A stretch of DNA of 64,000 nucleotides, taken from assembly GCA_041166385.1 (NCBI GenBank), contig JBEEFW010000059.1, positions 32,147 to 96,146 on the forward strand, read 5' to 3'. The notes beneath the pieces are model-generated. The model was not told the DNA's origin and did not search any database. It worked only from the letters and a program-made list of their open reading frames with translations. The stretch comes from DASUCS01 sp041166385. Its GTDB lineage: Bacteria > Actinomycetota > Acidimicrobiia > Acidimicrobiales > JACDCH01. Shown here in pieces: positions 51,919-60,753 of the stretch. Positions within the stretch are counted from its first letter, which is position 1, and every line of letters begins with the position of its first letter. Both the position numbers and the translations under genes were made by a program.

Positions 51919-52290
51919 GTGCACGAAGACTCACGCATGAGGAAGTCGCGGCTGCGGCTCGCTGGCTTCCTGTCATTCATGGGCGTGCTGCATTTCGCCG
52001 CACCCAAGCAGTTCGACAACATCATTCCGAGGTGGGTGCCGGGCCGGCCACGCACGTGGACGTACTTGAGCGGAGCGGCGGAGCTGACCTCGGGATTGCT
52101 GCTCGCCAATCCGTCGACGAAGCGCGTCGGAGGGGCGATGGGTGCGGCCACCATGGTGGCCGTCTATCCGGCGAACATTCAGATGGCGATCGACAACAAG
52201 CCCCGCACGCCGTTCGGGGTCGGGATGTGGCTGCGACTGCCGATGCAGTTGCCGATGATCAACTGGGCCTTGAAGCACGCCCGCTCGTAG
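51919..52290 (+). CDS. DoxX-family small membrane protein
   Basis: 123 residues from GTG 51919 (promoter-supported; an ATG lies 18 bases in). Four hydrophobic stretches including LRLAGFLSFMGVLHFAAPKQFDNIIPRWVPG and TYLSGAAELTSGLLLAN, with the PRWVPG motif of DoxX/DUF417-like proteins. Function of the family is not settled. Confidence 0.82.
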   Translation: MHEDSRMRKSRLRLAGFLSFMGVLHFAAPKQFDNIIPRWVPGRPRTWTYLSGAAELTSGLLLANPSTKRVGGAMGAATMVAVYPANIQMAIDNKPRTPFGVGMWLRLPMQLPMINWALKHARS

Positions 52291-52323
52291 GGTGACCGAT
52301 CTGATCGTGAACAAGGGGGACTG

Positions 52324-52740
52324 ATGGCAGAGGTGCACGTGACCGGCGAGTTGGGCGCGAGTGTCGACGAGACGTGGAAGCTCGTGAGTGACTTCGGTGG
52401 GCTCCTCGAGTCCCTGGGCGTGCCGGTCGAGTTGTCGGGCCCAGAGGGCATCGGGCAGGAGCGGAAGATCTCGATGGGACCGGAACCGACGGTCGAGCGC
52501 CTCGAGGAGCTCGACAACGATGCGCACCGGCTCGTGTACTCGATCCAGTCCGGTCCGCTCCCGGTGGCCAACTACCTCGCGACGATGCAGCTGTCCGCGA
52601 TCGGCGAGGGCCGCACGAAGCTCGATTGGTCGAGCACGTTCGAGCCCGCGGAAGGTTTTGCCGAAGCGGACGCCGTCAACGTCGTGAGCGGCATCTACAG
52701 CGGTGGCCTCGGCGCGCTGCAAGGCCGCTTCGGCGCGTAG
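52324..52740 (+). CDS. SRPBCC (START-like) family protein
   Basis: 138 residues, ribosome site AAGGGGGA upstream of ATG 52324. AEVHVTGELGASVDETWKLVSDFGGLLESL ... YSIQSGPLPVANYLATMQLSAIGEGRTKLDWSSTFEPA is the polyketide cyclase/START-like beta-grasp cavity fold. Probably binds a hydrophobic small molecule. Ends 12 bases from the convergent PhyH gene. Confidence 0.85.
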   Translation: MAEVHVTGELGASVDETWKLVSDFGGLLESLGVPVELSGPEGIGQERKISMGPEPTVERLEELDNDAHRLVYSIQSGPLPVANYLATMQLSAIGEGRTKLDWSSTFEPAEGFAEADAVNVVSGIYSGGLGALQGRFGA

Positions 52741-52752
52741 CGCAGACCGCTT

Positions 52753-53598
52753 CTACGCGGGCTTCTCGACGCTGAAGGACTGGCGGCCACCCTTGCCGGG
52801 TCGGAGCACCTCGATCGGGTCGCGCGAGTCGTCGATGTAGCCGAGGGCGTAGGCGCCCTGTCGGTACCCCATCAGCCGTTGGATGTCCTCCGGCAGTTCC
52901 TTCGCGACATCGAGCGGCACGGAGAGGTACTGGTTCTCCTCTTGGCGCAGCCAACCGAGGGCGTAGTCGATGTTGATGCCGACGCGGGCGGTGTCGGTGG
53001 TGTTCGCGCCGCCGCCGTGCACGGTGCGTCCGGTGTAGAGAACGATCGAGCCGGCCGGCATCTCCGCCGGGACGGTGGCGAACTCCGACGCGTTCTTGAG
53101 GTCGACCTTCTCGCGATGGCTCCCTAGTGCAACTCGCGTCGCGCCGTTGGCCTCGGTGAAGTCATCAAGGGCGAACATGCTGCCGACCTCGACCTGCACG
53201 TCGTCCGGGAACTCGAAGAAGTCGAAACACCACTGATCGCGGTGCAGCTGCTGGGGCTGCGAGCCCGGTCCGATCGTGATCACCTGGGTGAGGTGGAGCT
53301 GGAAGGTGGTCTTGCTCGGCCAGAGCACCTTGTCGACGGTGTCGAGGACGAGCGGGTGGGCGATCAGCTCGCGGCTGGCGACCGACCGCGCCAAGAGAGC
53401 GCCGGTGCGGCGAGTGGCGAGTCCGCTGAACTCGTCGGCTCCGGGTGGCGTTGCGTCGATCCACGGCGACAGCTCGTCGCGCAACCGGTCGCATACGTCG
53501 TCGGACACGAGGTGCTCGATGATCGCCGCGCCCTGGTCGAGCATGGCTTCGGCGATCTCTTCGCCCGCGGCGGAGGCCTTGAATCGAGGAACGTCCAC
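52753..53598 (-). CDS. phytanoyl-CoA dioxygenase (PhyH) family protein
   Basis: 281 residues from GTG 53598. Iron ligands His119-x-Asp121 (LHRDQW) and His194 (RTVHGGG), and Arg205 (ARVGINID) for 2-oxoglutarate. PhyH enzymes hydroxylate branched acyl-CoAs or small molecules. TACGCT on the minus strand lies 7 bases before the start. The neighbouring SDR and ACAD genes suggest acyl-CoA metabolism, but PhyH substrates vary widely. Confidence 0.87.
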   Translation of the reverse strand: MDVPRFKASAAGEEIAEAMLDQGAAIIEHLVSDDVCDRLRDELSPWIDATPPGADEFSGLATRRTGALLARSVASRELIAHPLVLDTVDKVLWPSKTTFQLHLTQVITIGPGSQPQQLHRDQWCFDFFEFPDDVQVEVGSMFALDDFTEANGATRVALGSHREKVDLKNASEFATVPAEMPAGSIVLYTGRTVHGGGANTTDTARVGINIDYALGWLRQEENQYLSVPLDVAKELPEDIQRLMGYRQGAYALGYIDDSRDPIEVLRPGKGGRQSFSVEKPA

Positions 53599-53624
53599 GG
53601 CCGCGAGCGTACGTGCAAGCAGAC

Positions 53625-54518
53625 CTACGAGAGGGCCTTGAGCGCGAGGCCCATTTCCTCGTTGAGGTTGCGGGGGACCTCGTAGTCCTTCTCGTCACGG
53701 ATCTGGTCGAAGTGGTCGCGCACCGACTCGGCCGTGAGCTCGGGATCGGTGTAGCCGGGCGTCACGCCGATGAACACACGCGCCACACGGCCACCGCCGA
53801 CGGAGTACACCTCGCCGGACACCGGGCAGCTCTCGTGCGCGAGATACGTGACGACGGGAGTGACGAACTCCGGCGCGAGCTTGTCGGCCACCGGGCCGAG
53901 CAGCTCCTCGGTCATGCGCGTCTTCGCCACCGGCGCGATCGCGTTGGCCTTGATGTTGTTCTTGGCACCCTCGACGGCGAGCACGCGGGTGAATCCGACG
54001 AGGCCCATCTTGGCGGCGCCGTAGTTCGTCTGGCCGAAGTTGCCGAAGACGCCGGCGCCGGACGAGGTGTTGATGATGCGCCCATAGCCCTGGTCGCGCA
54101 TGAGCTGCCAGGCCGGACGGGTCACATAGAACGCTCCCTTGAGGTGGACGTCGATGATCGGCTCGAGCATCTCCTTCGTCATGTTCTTGAACGAGGCGTC
54201 ACGCAGGATGCCGGCGTTGTTGATGATGATGTCGACGCGGCCGAACGAGTCGACCGCCGTCTGGACGATGGACTCACCGCCTTCGGGCGTGGCCACACTG
54301 TCGTAGTTGGCGACGGCTTCGCCGCCGGCGGCCTTGATCTCGTCGACGACCTTCTGCGCGGCGGTGTGCGACCCGCCTTCGCCGTCGACCGAGCCACCGA
54401 GGTCGTTCACGACGATCAGCGCACCGCGCTTCGCCAGGTCGAGTGCGTGTGACCGGCCGAGACCACCACCGGCTCCGGTGATGATCGCTACCTTCCCATC
54501 GAATCCAAGATCAGCCAT
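53625..54518 (-). CDS. Hsd4A-like short-chain dehydrogenase (3-hydroxyacyl-CoA type)
   Basis: 297 residues from ATG 54518. GKVAIITGAGGGLGRSHALDLAKRGALIVVNDLGGSVDGEG, NNAGILRDASFKNM, SSGAGVFGNFGQTNYGAAKMGLVGFTRVLAVEGAKNNI (Tyr-x3-Lys) match the N-terminal dehydrogenase of multifunctional enzyme type 2 and Hsd4A, which oxidises 3-hydroxyacyl-CoA sterol side chains. Identity with Hsd4A over other SDRs of this subgroup is uncertain. TACGGT lies 7 bases before the ATG. Confidence 0.82.
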   Translation of the reverse strand: MADLGFDGKVAIITGAGGGLGRSHALDLAKRGALIVVNDLGGSVDGEGGSHTAAQKVVDEIKAAGGEAVANYDSVATPEGGESIVQTAVDSFGRVDIIINNAGILRDASFKNMTKEMLEPIIDVHLKGAFYVTRPAWQLMRDQGYGRIINTSSGAGVFGNFGQTNYGAAKMGLVGFTRVLAVEGAKNNIKANAIAPVAKTRMTEELLGPVADKLAPEFVTPVVTYLAHESCPVSGEVYSVGGGRVARVFIGVTPGYTDPELTAESVRDHFDQIRDEKDYEVPRNLNEEMGLALKALS

Positions 54519-54563
54519 GGCGCGCACCGTACTTCGCGCCCCCCGTCACAATCGAAATGAGCG

Positions 54564-55082
54564 CTAGCCCGCGATCGAGATGACGACGATCGTGAAGCTG
54601 TGGGCCGCGTCGGCTTCGGCCGTCATCGTGTAGCGCGTGGCTGGCTGCAGGTACTCGCAGTCGAAGGTGGTCTCCGTCTGGCGCTTGACGCATCCCTGGA
54701 ACGTGCCCTCGTCGCCTGAGTAGGGGGTGGCGAACAGGGCGTCGGCGACGGGCTTCGTCGCGAACCGCGACGCTGCGCTGCGGTTGTCACCGATGTAGGC
54801 GGCCCACAGTCCGTTGGCCGCGGCCTCCGGCGTCGGCACCGCAGGTCGCACCGTCGTCGTCGTGGAAAGTGCCGTGGGCGGCAGCGTCGTGAATGTCGAG
54901 CGCGTCGTCGAGGTCGATGTCGATGTGGACGCGGGCAGCGGCTGCGTCGACGCCACGATGCCTGGAGCCGTGCGCGCCGACGTCGTGTCGTCTCGGGTTG
55001 CCGCGGCGGCAATGCCCGCGATCAGCACTGCGAGCGCGGCCACCAATCCGAGCAAGGGTGACGGGCCCGAGGGCTGGGTCAT
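54564..55082 (-). CDS. secreted or single-helix protein with Thr-rich linker
   Basis: 172 residues, ATG overlapping the synthetase stop as ATGA. N-terminal hydrophobic helix (LLGLVAALAVLIAGIAAAAT) then a Ser/Thr-rich linker from about 40 to 80 and a compact domain with two Cys (GCVKRQTETTFDCEYL), likely disulfide-bonded outside the cell. No family recognised. Confidence 0.75.
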   Translation of the reverse strand: MTQPSGPSPLLGLVAALAVLIAGIAAAATRDDTTSARTAPGIVASTQPLPASTSTSTSTTRSTFTTLPPTALSTTTTVRPAVPTPEAAANGLWAAYIGDNRSAASRFATKPVADALFATPYSGDEGTFQGCVKRQTETTFDCEYLQPATRYTMTAEADAAHSFTIVVISIAG

Positions 55083-56707
55083 GAAAGTCCGAGCGCCTCC
55101 AAGGCGCGGGCGCGCACGCCCTTGTAGTCGACCTTGCCGTTCGGCGCCCGCTCGATGGACTCGACGACAACCACTCGCTTCGGTGCCTTGTAGGCGGCCA
55201 GCTTGCCCTTCACGTGGGCGATCACGTCGGCTTCGTCGACGGTCACGCCCGGCACGGGCTCGACCACTGCGGTGATCGCTTCGCCGAACTTGTCGTCGGG
55301 CACCCCGACCGCGACCGCGTCGCGAACGTCGGGATGCAGCTTCAGCACCTCTTCGACTTCTTCAGGAAAGACCTTCTCGCCGCCGGTGTTGATGCACATC
55401 GACCCGCGTCCGAGCAACGTGAGCGAGCCGTCCGCCTCGACGGTCGCGTAATCGCCGGGAATGGAGTACCGAGACCCGTCGATCTCGACGAACGTCTTGG
55501 CCGACTTCTCGTCGTCCTTGTAGTAGCCGACGGGCGTCACGCCCTTGACCGCCACGCGGCCGACTTCGGCCGAGCCGGGCACGACGTCGCGCCCGTCGTC
55601 GGTGAGCACTCGAGCGTTCTCGCCGAGCACGAACTTCGCGGTCGTCGAGGTGCCCCCAGCAGTCGAGATCGATTGGCCCATGCCGAGTGCTTCAGAGGAC
55701 GAGAAGGCATCGGCGAGGAGCATGCCGCCGTGGTGACGGAGCAGACCCTGCTTCGTCTCTTCGCTCCACATGACTCCAGAGGACGTGATGGCCCGCAACG
55801 AGCTGATGTCCCACTTGTCGGGCTGGTCGTCGAGCGCTCGCAGCACCGGCTTCGCAAACGCGTCGCCGACCCACGCGAGCGCGAAGACGTTTTCGCGTTC
55901 AACGGTGTCGAGGAGCTCGGCGGCGTCGAATGATCGATTCTCGAGGGTCACGATGCACCCGCCCCCAGACATGACAGAAAGCGACGTGAACATGCCGGTG
56001 CCGTGCATCAGTGGAGCAGCCGGGATGGCGATCAATCCCGGCTGGACGCACAGCGCGCGCACCTTGTCGAGGTCGGGCTCGGGACCGTAGTTCACGCCGC
56101 TCGTCGGGTTGAGCGTGACGAAGAGGTCGTGCTGACGCCACATGACGCCCTTGGGCATTCCGGTCGTGCCGCCGGTGTAGAGCAACAGCAGATCGTCGCC
56201 GTCGCGGCCGTGCCCGGGCACTGTGCGCTCCGTCGCTGATGCCGCGGCCTCTTCGTACGGAATGGCCCATTCGGGACACGTGTCGCTGCCGTCGTCGACC
56301 CACAGCCAGGTCTTGACCTTCCCGACACGGTCACGCACGCGATCGACGCGCTCGGTGAAGCACCCATGGAACACAACGGCGACGGCGTCGGCGTTGTCCC
56401 AGAGATAGATGAGTTCGTCCTCGGCGTAGCGATAGTTGGTGTTGACCGGCGCCATGCCCGCCTTGAACGTGGCGAACGTGGTCTCCATGTACTCGGGCCC
56501 GTTGTAGAGGTAGTGGGCGAGCTTGTCCTGCCGCTTCGCCCCGTTGTCGAGGAGCACCTTGGCGACGCCGTCGGCGCGCCGGTCGAACTCTCTCCACGAG
56601 ATGCGGCGGTCGCCCTGCACCTGACATGGCGCGTCCGGCAGCTGCTCGGCGACCACTTCGTACACGTCGGCGAAATTCCACCCTTTTGACCTGGATGCCT
56701 CTGACAC
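55079..56707 (-). CDS. acyl-CoA synthetase (FadD family)
   Basis: 542 residues from GTG 56707. LLLLYTGGTTGMPKGVMWRQHDLFVTLN is the AMP-binding loop; MLLADAFSSSEALGMG, VAVKGVTPVGYYKDDEKSAKTF and GRGSMCINTGGEKVFPEEVE follow, with C-terminal GKVDYKGVRARA. It resembles the FadD19-like ligase at 8090 in its MWR motif. A carboxylic acid substrate is adenylated and joined to CoA; exact substrate unknown. Confidence 0.9.
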   Translation of the reverse strand: MSEASRSKGWNFADVYEVVAEQLPDAPCQVQGDRRISWREFDRRADGVAKVLLDNGAKRQDKLAHYLYNGPEYMETTFATFKAGMAPVNTNYRYAEDELIYLWDNADAVAVVFHGCFTERVDRVRDRVGKVKTWLWVDDGSDTCPEWAIPYEEAAASATERTVPGHGRDGDDLLLLYTGGTTGMPKGVMWRQHDLFVTLNPTSGVNYGPEPDLDKVRALCVQPGLIAIPAAPLMHGTGMFTSLSVMSGGGCIVTLENRSFDAAELLDTVERENVFALAWVGDAFAKPVLRALDDQPDKWDISSLRAITSSGVMWSEETKQGLLRHHGGMLLADAFSSSEALGMGQSISTAGGTSTTAKFVLGENARVLTDDGRDVVPGSAEVGRVAVKGVTPVGYYKDDEKSAKTFVEIDGSRYSIPGDYATVEADGSLTLLGRGSMCINTGGEKVFPEEVEEVLKLHPDVRDAVAVGVPDDKFGEAITAVVEPVPGVTVDEADVIAHVKGKLAAYKAPKRVVVVESIERAPNGKVDYKGVRARALEALGLS

Positions 56708-56732
56708 GAGCGAGGATCGTAAGCCACCCCTT
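56708..56732. promoter_or_regulatory. overlapping divergent promoters of acyl-CoA synthetase and sigma factor genes
   Basis: Minus TACGAT (56721 to 56716) 8 bases before GTG 56707; plus TAAGCC (56720-56725, not ending in T) 7 bases before GTG 56733. Weaker on the plus side. Confidence 0.45.
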
Positions 56733-57281
56733 GTGGCACGATCGCATCGCCCGGGGCTCTCCTGGGAAGTGGAGGCTTTGCGCGCCGTGCCGACGTTGGA
56801 CGAGCCCGCCGTGTTCAGCGAGTTCGTCGCGGCGGTCGAACCGAGGCTGCGCCGCGCGCTGGTGGCGGCGTACGGAGCCGACCTCGGCCGCGAGGCCGCA
56901 GCGGATGCACTCGCTTGGGCATGGCAGCACTGGGACCGCGTTCACACGATGACCAATCCGGCTGGCTACCTGTGGCGAGTCGGGCAGACGTCGATCCGCC
57001 GCACCACCCGCCGGCGCGTGCACGAAGTCGTCGACGGGCGCGAGTTCGAACTCGAGCTCATCGACGACGGTCGAGGCGAACGATCGATCGAGCCCGCCCT
57101 GACCGGCGCGCTCGACGCGCTGTCGCCGCAACAACGAGCCGCCGTCGTGCTGGTGCACGGGCACGGCTACTCACTCAGCGAGGCGGGCGAGGCTCTCGGC
57201 TGCTCGGTCTCGACGATCCGCAATCACGTGGCTCGGGCGTTGCGTCGCCTGCATGCCGCCTTGGAGGTTGATGATGACTGA
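56733..57281 (+). CDS. ECF-type RNA polymerase sigma factor
   Basis: 182 residues from GTG 56733; a later GTG (56769) is possible. Region 2: YGADLGREAAADALAWAWQHWDRVHTMTNPAGYLWRVGQTSIRR. Region 4: ALDALSPQQRAAVVLVHGHGYSLSEAGEALGCSVSTIRNHVARALRRLH, a sigma-70 region 4 HTH. Group resembles SigK/SigJ-like short actinobacterial ECFs. The next gene overlaps its end by 8 bases and encodes a membrane protein that may be its anti-sigma factor (inference). Confidence 0.85.
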   Translation: MARSHRPGLSWEVEALRAVPTLDEPAVFSEFVAAVEPRLRRALVAAYGADLGREAAADALAWAWQHWDRVHTMTNPAGYLWRVGQTSIRRTTRRRVHEVVDGREFELELIDDGRGERSIEPALTGALDALSPQQRAAVVLVHGHGYSLSEAGEALGCSVSTIRNHVARALRRLHAALEVDDD

Positions 57282-58665
57282 TCACGACGAACCGCGCCCG
57301 GAGATCGAGCAGTTCTTGAGCGATCGCGCTGGCGCGCTCGATCGCGCCTCCGCGTCGATCGATGCAGAGGAGGCGACGCGCCGCACCGTGACGCATTCGC
57401 TGGAACCGGCGCGGCGATGGATTCACACGCCCGCCGCGGTCGCCGACCACGCTCGCCGCCGACCGGCCGTCGCGGCCGCGGTCATCGCCGCGCTGCTCAT
57501 CGGCAGCGTTGGCGGATTTGCCGCCGGGCGCAGCAGTGCGCCGGGACGATCGAGCGTCGCCGCCGCTCACGGATCGCAGGACAAGAACACTGATGCGCTC
57601 TCGAGTGGTGGGTTCGCGTACGCCACTGGTGGCGGGATGTACCCCGGCGGGCCGGTCTTGACGCTCGCGTTCCTTCGCACGACATCGGAGGGCGTCGGCC
57701 TGCGTGGCTACCTGCAGCAGATGGACTACGGCGGCATGAACATTCAGCCCGTGTGCGACCCGAGCCAATGGTGCCCCCCGCCTGACTGCAACCCGACGAC
57801 CTTCTTCATGGCCGAGCTCTCCAGCGCCGAGGCGGTTGCACAGAACGGCTCGCCCGTGTTCCCGCTCGACGCCCCTGCCGCATCGAGAGGCGAGATTCCG
57901 TTTGGCCAGATGGAAGGCGCGCCCACGAGCGCGTACATGGTGCAGACGAACAGCGACGTGACCACGGTACGCGGCACCTGGCCTGATGGGTTCGTCGACG
58001 AGATGGCGCCGGAGAACGGCTGGGCGATCGTTGCCCACACCGGCGCGACACAGGTGTCCGCGCTCGTTGCACTTCTCGCTGACGGTTCGTCGTTGTCCCT
58101 GACGAACTCGCAGGGCAGCTACATGTATCCCGCGAAATGCAGTCCGCCGCTGCCGCCGCCGCCCGAGCTGCCGCCGGCCGGCCAGGAGCAGCCAGCCGAC
58201 CAGGCGGGAGCAACGACCGCCGTCCAGACGGCCTACAACACGGTGTGGGACCACACCACTGAGCCGACCTCGCGGTCGCAATACATCGAGGACCAACCCA
58301 GCATCCAGTCAGCGATCGACGCGTCGAAGAAGAACTTCCCGCAGGCCGCCGACACGATCACCGTCGAAGTCGGCGAAATTCGATTCCTGTCGACCACTGA
58401 GGCGGCGCTGTTCTTCGAGCTGAAGTACGACGGCGGCCAACTCTTCGGCAAGCAGATCGGATACGCGAAGCTCGTCGACGGAACGTGGAAGGTGTCCCGC
58501 GACACGATGTGCATGGTGCTGGGTTGGGCGGGGGGACAGTGCGACCCGCCACCGGATCCCGCTCGGTCAACGAGCGCTGGCAACGCCCCGCAACCGGGGA
58601 CCTACTCCGGACCGTCCTCCGCGTCGTCCGCGTCCTCCTCGTCGGCGCCCACGACGGCCAACTAG
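57274..58665 (+). CDS. single-pass membrane protein, candidate anti-sigma factor or regulator
   Basis: 463 residues from ATG 57274, with GGAGG 6 bases upstream. A cytosolic N-terminal part of about 65 residues (EPRPEIEQFLSDRAGALDRASASIDAEEATRRT) is followed by one helix AVAAAVIAALLIGSVGGFAAG and an outer domain; the protein ends in a Ser/Ala-rich tail. The topology (short cytosolic start, one helix, large outer part) and overlap with a sigma gene fit an anti-sigma factor, but no ZAS zinc motif is present. The end overlaps the convergent esterase gene by about 99 bases. Confidence 0.72.
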   Translation: MTDHDEPRPEIEQFLSDRAGALDRASASIDAEEATRRTVTHSLEPARRWIHTPAAVADHARRRPAVAAAVIAALLIGSVGGFAAGRSSAPGRSSVAAAHGSQDKNTDALSSGGFAYATGGGMYPGGPVLTLAFLRTTSEGVGLRGYLQQMDYGGMNIQPVCDPSQWCPPPDCNPTTFFMAELSSAEAVAQNGSPVFPLDAPAASRGEIPFGQMEGAPTSAYMVQTNSDVTTVRGTWPDGFVDEMAPENGWAIVAHTGATQVSALVALLADGSSLSLTNSQGSYMYPAKCSPPLPPPPELPPAGQEQPADQAGATTAVQTAYNTVWDHTTEPTSRSQYIEDQPSIQSAIDASKKNFPQAADTITVEVGEIRFLSTTEAALFFELKYDGGQLFGKQIGYAKLVDGTWKVSRDTMCMVLGWAGGQCDPPPDPARSTSAGNAPQPGTYSGPSSASSASSSSAPTTAN

Positions 58666-60726
58666 CCGCAGCCCTACCGCGATCGTCAGCAACCACGGCA
58701 CCAGGTCGGAGGTGACGCCGCCGGTGCGCGCGAGCGTCTCCGGCTCGAACGTGCGGGTCTCGCCGTTCGAGAAGGTGATCGTGGCAGGTACGTCCGTGGT
58801 CACCCGCACGTCGGCCGCCTCCGTGAGACAGGCGCGCGCGAGATCGACATGGAGCGACGACACGTTGTGCAACGTGAGCTCCAGGCGGTTGGCGGCGGCG
58901 CGATGAGTGAATCCGGTGACGTGTACGTCGTTTGACTGCCACGGCACAGGATCGGCGCCGGCGCCGGGCGCATCGGCGATGACTGGTTCGTCGACACCAT
59001 CGCAACCGAGTGAGACCGCGTCGAGGGTTGCCGCGCCGTCGGTTGCCGGAACGATCGCCGAGATCCAGTACGCGCGATTCGGCACGAGGCCGAGGTCCGG
59101 CTCGTACAGGCGCCGATCGGTGTGGAAGGTGATGTGCGCGGGGTCATGGACGAGCATGTCGTTCGCCGACGCGTTGGACTCCTTCGTCCAGTCGTCGAAC
59201 AACGCGTAGGTCAGGTGCTCCGCGAAGGGATGCAGGTAGAAGATCGACGGAACGCCCGCGTCGCTCAGACTCTGACGCAGCGCGATCGCGGTCTGGACAT
59301 GAACCAGCTCGTCCTCTCCGCTGTACAGAGCAGCCACCGGTACGTGCCGGAGCGAGCCAACCAGGTCGAGGATGCTGATGTCGGCGCCTCCACCGCTGCC
59401 GTTGCCGAAGAAGGCGCCGCCCAATGGGGTCCCGTTGAAGACGTCGCCCGTGAACCCGACCCAGTTCACGACGCCAGCGAACAGGTCCGGATGCAAGGAC
59501 GCGATGCGCATCGCCCCGAAGCCGCCCATCGAGTACCCGCTCATCACAACGCGGTCGGAGTCGGTCGGATAGTTGGCTTCGACGTCGGCCAGCACGTCGA
59601 AGACGTCACGCTCGCTGTAGCTGGAGTACCAGCCCTTCCATCCGCGACCCAGGGGCGTCGCGATGATGCGGTTCTGATCCTCACCGAATCTCTGCATGAA
59701 GCCGCCGCTCGTGCCCGGCAGGTACAAGCGTGCGGAGTGGTTCTCGGCCAGCCCGTGCAGCGCGAGTTGCACACCGTGCGGCGCAGGCTTGGCCGGCTCG
59801 TAGAAGCCGTACGGCTGGTACTTGCCGATCATGGTGAACGCCTGGCTGACGCTCTCACCGGGGCTCCCAGGGGTGAATCCGGGCCCGGGCACGCCGTTGT
59901 CGTCGATGCCTTCGCCCGCGCCGAGGGTGTACTGGCTGATGTACACGCGCTGCCGCTTGCCGCCAGGCGGGACGTCAGCCGGATTGGTCGCGCCGCCAGT
60001 GAGGTCGGCCACGTCCACGGTCGCCGCCATCGCGGTGATGTCGTTGGCCGCGAGCGCGTCGGCTTGATTGTCCTCCCACCACCAGCCCGTTTCGTCGAGC
60101 CCGCGGAATGCGACGTTCATCGGTGTGCCATCGGGCTTCGCGACGACGGCCCACAGCTTCCAGGTCGTGCCAAGTGGCTGTGCGAACTGCCCTTCGATCA
60201 CGTTCGTCGTCGGATCACCGTCGGCGAAGACGTGTTCCTCGTCCCAACCCGCGGACGCGGTGGCGACGTAGATCCACGGGCCTCCACCCGTGCCGGCGTT
60301 GTTGTCCGTGTCGATGGCGATGGCGAGCTTCGCCGCGTCGGGCACCGTCATCGCATTCAGTTCGGCGGACACATGCACCTGTCCACCGCTGACCCGGATG
60401 CGCAATGCAACGAGATCGGTCTGGTCCTGGTCCTTCTGGCCACCGGCAGGGGGCAGACCGCCGTAGGCATCGAAGCTGGGAATCGATTGGAACTCGAGGC
60501 CTTGGATGATCTGAGGCAGCGCGGGTCCGGGTGCCGAGGGCCGGGCGCCGAAGTTGTCGTACACGTAGTCGCGGTAGACGAGCTCACCCGCGCAGATGTC
60601 GACGGTGCCGGCCACCCACGAGCCTTGACCACACGTCGAGGGCTCGACCGCTGGCGACCCATGGGCCGGCGGCGCGACGACGAGCACGGCGGCGGCAACG
60701 ACTGCCGCGAGCATTCCCCTCAGCAC
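58567..60726 (-). CDS. secreted alpha/beta hydrolase (esterase) with LAxTG-like cell-wall signal
   Basis: 719 residues from GTG 60726, giving the signal peptide LRGMLAAVVAAAVLVVAP-AHG. The catalytic serine is in GYSMGGFGAMRIASLHPDLFAG (GxSxG). C-terminal ETLARTGGVTSDLVPWLLTIAVGLRLVGRRGRRR has LARTG, a hydrophobic segment and a basic tail, resembling LAXTG sortase substrates. An esterase/lipase of the S9 or D-feruloyl type; substrate unknown. It could be displayed on the cell wall. The long overlap with the sigma-partner gene is unusual. Confidence 0.8.
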   Translation of the reverse strand: MLRGMLAAVVAAAVLVVAPPAHGSPAVEPSTCGQGSWVAGTVDICAGELVYRDYVYDNFGARPSAPGPALPQIIQGLEFQSIPSFDAYGGLPPAGGQKDQDQTDLVALRIRVSGGQVHVSAELNAMTVPDAAKLAIAIDTDNNAGTGGGPWIYVATASAGWDEEHVFADGDPTTNVIEGQFAQPLGTTWKLWAVVAKPDGTPMNVAFRGLDETGWWWEDNQADALAANDITAMAATVDVADLTGGATNPADVPPGGKRQRVYISQYTLGAGEGIDDNGVPGPGFTPGSPGESVSQAFTMIGKYQPYGFYEPAKPAPHGVQLALHGLAENHSARLYLPGTSGGFMQRFGEDQNRIIATPLGRGWKGWYSSYSERDVFDVLADVEANYPTDSDRVVMSGYSMGGFGAMRIASLHPDLFAGVVNWVGFTGDVFNGTPLGGAFFGNGSGGGADISILDLVGSLRHVPVAALYSGEDELVHVQTAIALRQSLSDAGVPSIFYLHPFAEHLTYALFDDWTKESNASANDMLVHDPAHITFHTDRRLYEPDLGLVPNRAYWISAIVPATDGAATLDAVSLGCDGVDEPVIADAPGAGADPVPWQSNDVHVTGFTHRAAANRLELTLHNVSSLHVDLARACLTEAADVRVTTDVPATITFSNGETRTFEPETLARTGGVTSDLVPWLLTIAVGLRLVGRRGRRRGGRGRRGGRSGVGPRLRGVASAR

Positions 60727-60753
60727 TTGCCAGCAAGGTACCGTCGCCAGCCG
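60727..60753. promoter_or_regulatory. overlapping divergent leaderless promoters (AAGGTACCGT)
   Basis: Plus strand TACCGT (60739-60744) then 9 bases to ATG 60754; minus strand TACCTT (60740 to 60735) then 8 bases to GTG 60726. Two bases are shared. Start codons are 27 bases apart. Confidence 0.55.

Noticed and set aside
59122..60753. Long open frame on the plus strand running through the esterase gene into the acyl-CoA dehydrogenase
   Set aside because: The part before 60754 has no family resemblance and Arg/Val-rich composition typical of the opposite strand of a high-G+C gene; a promoter lies at 60739 and the natural start is 60754.
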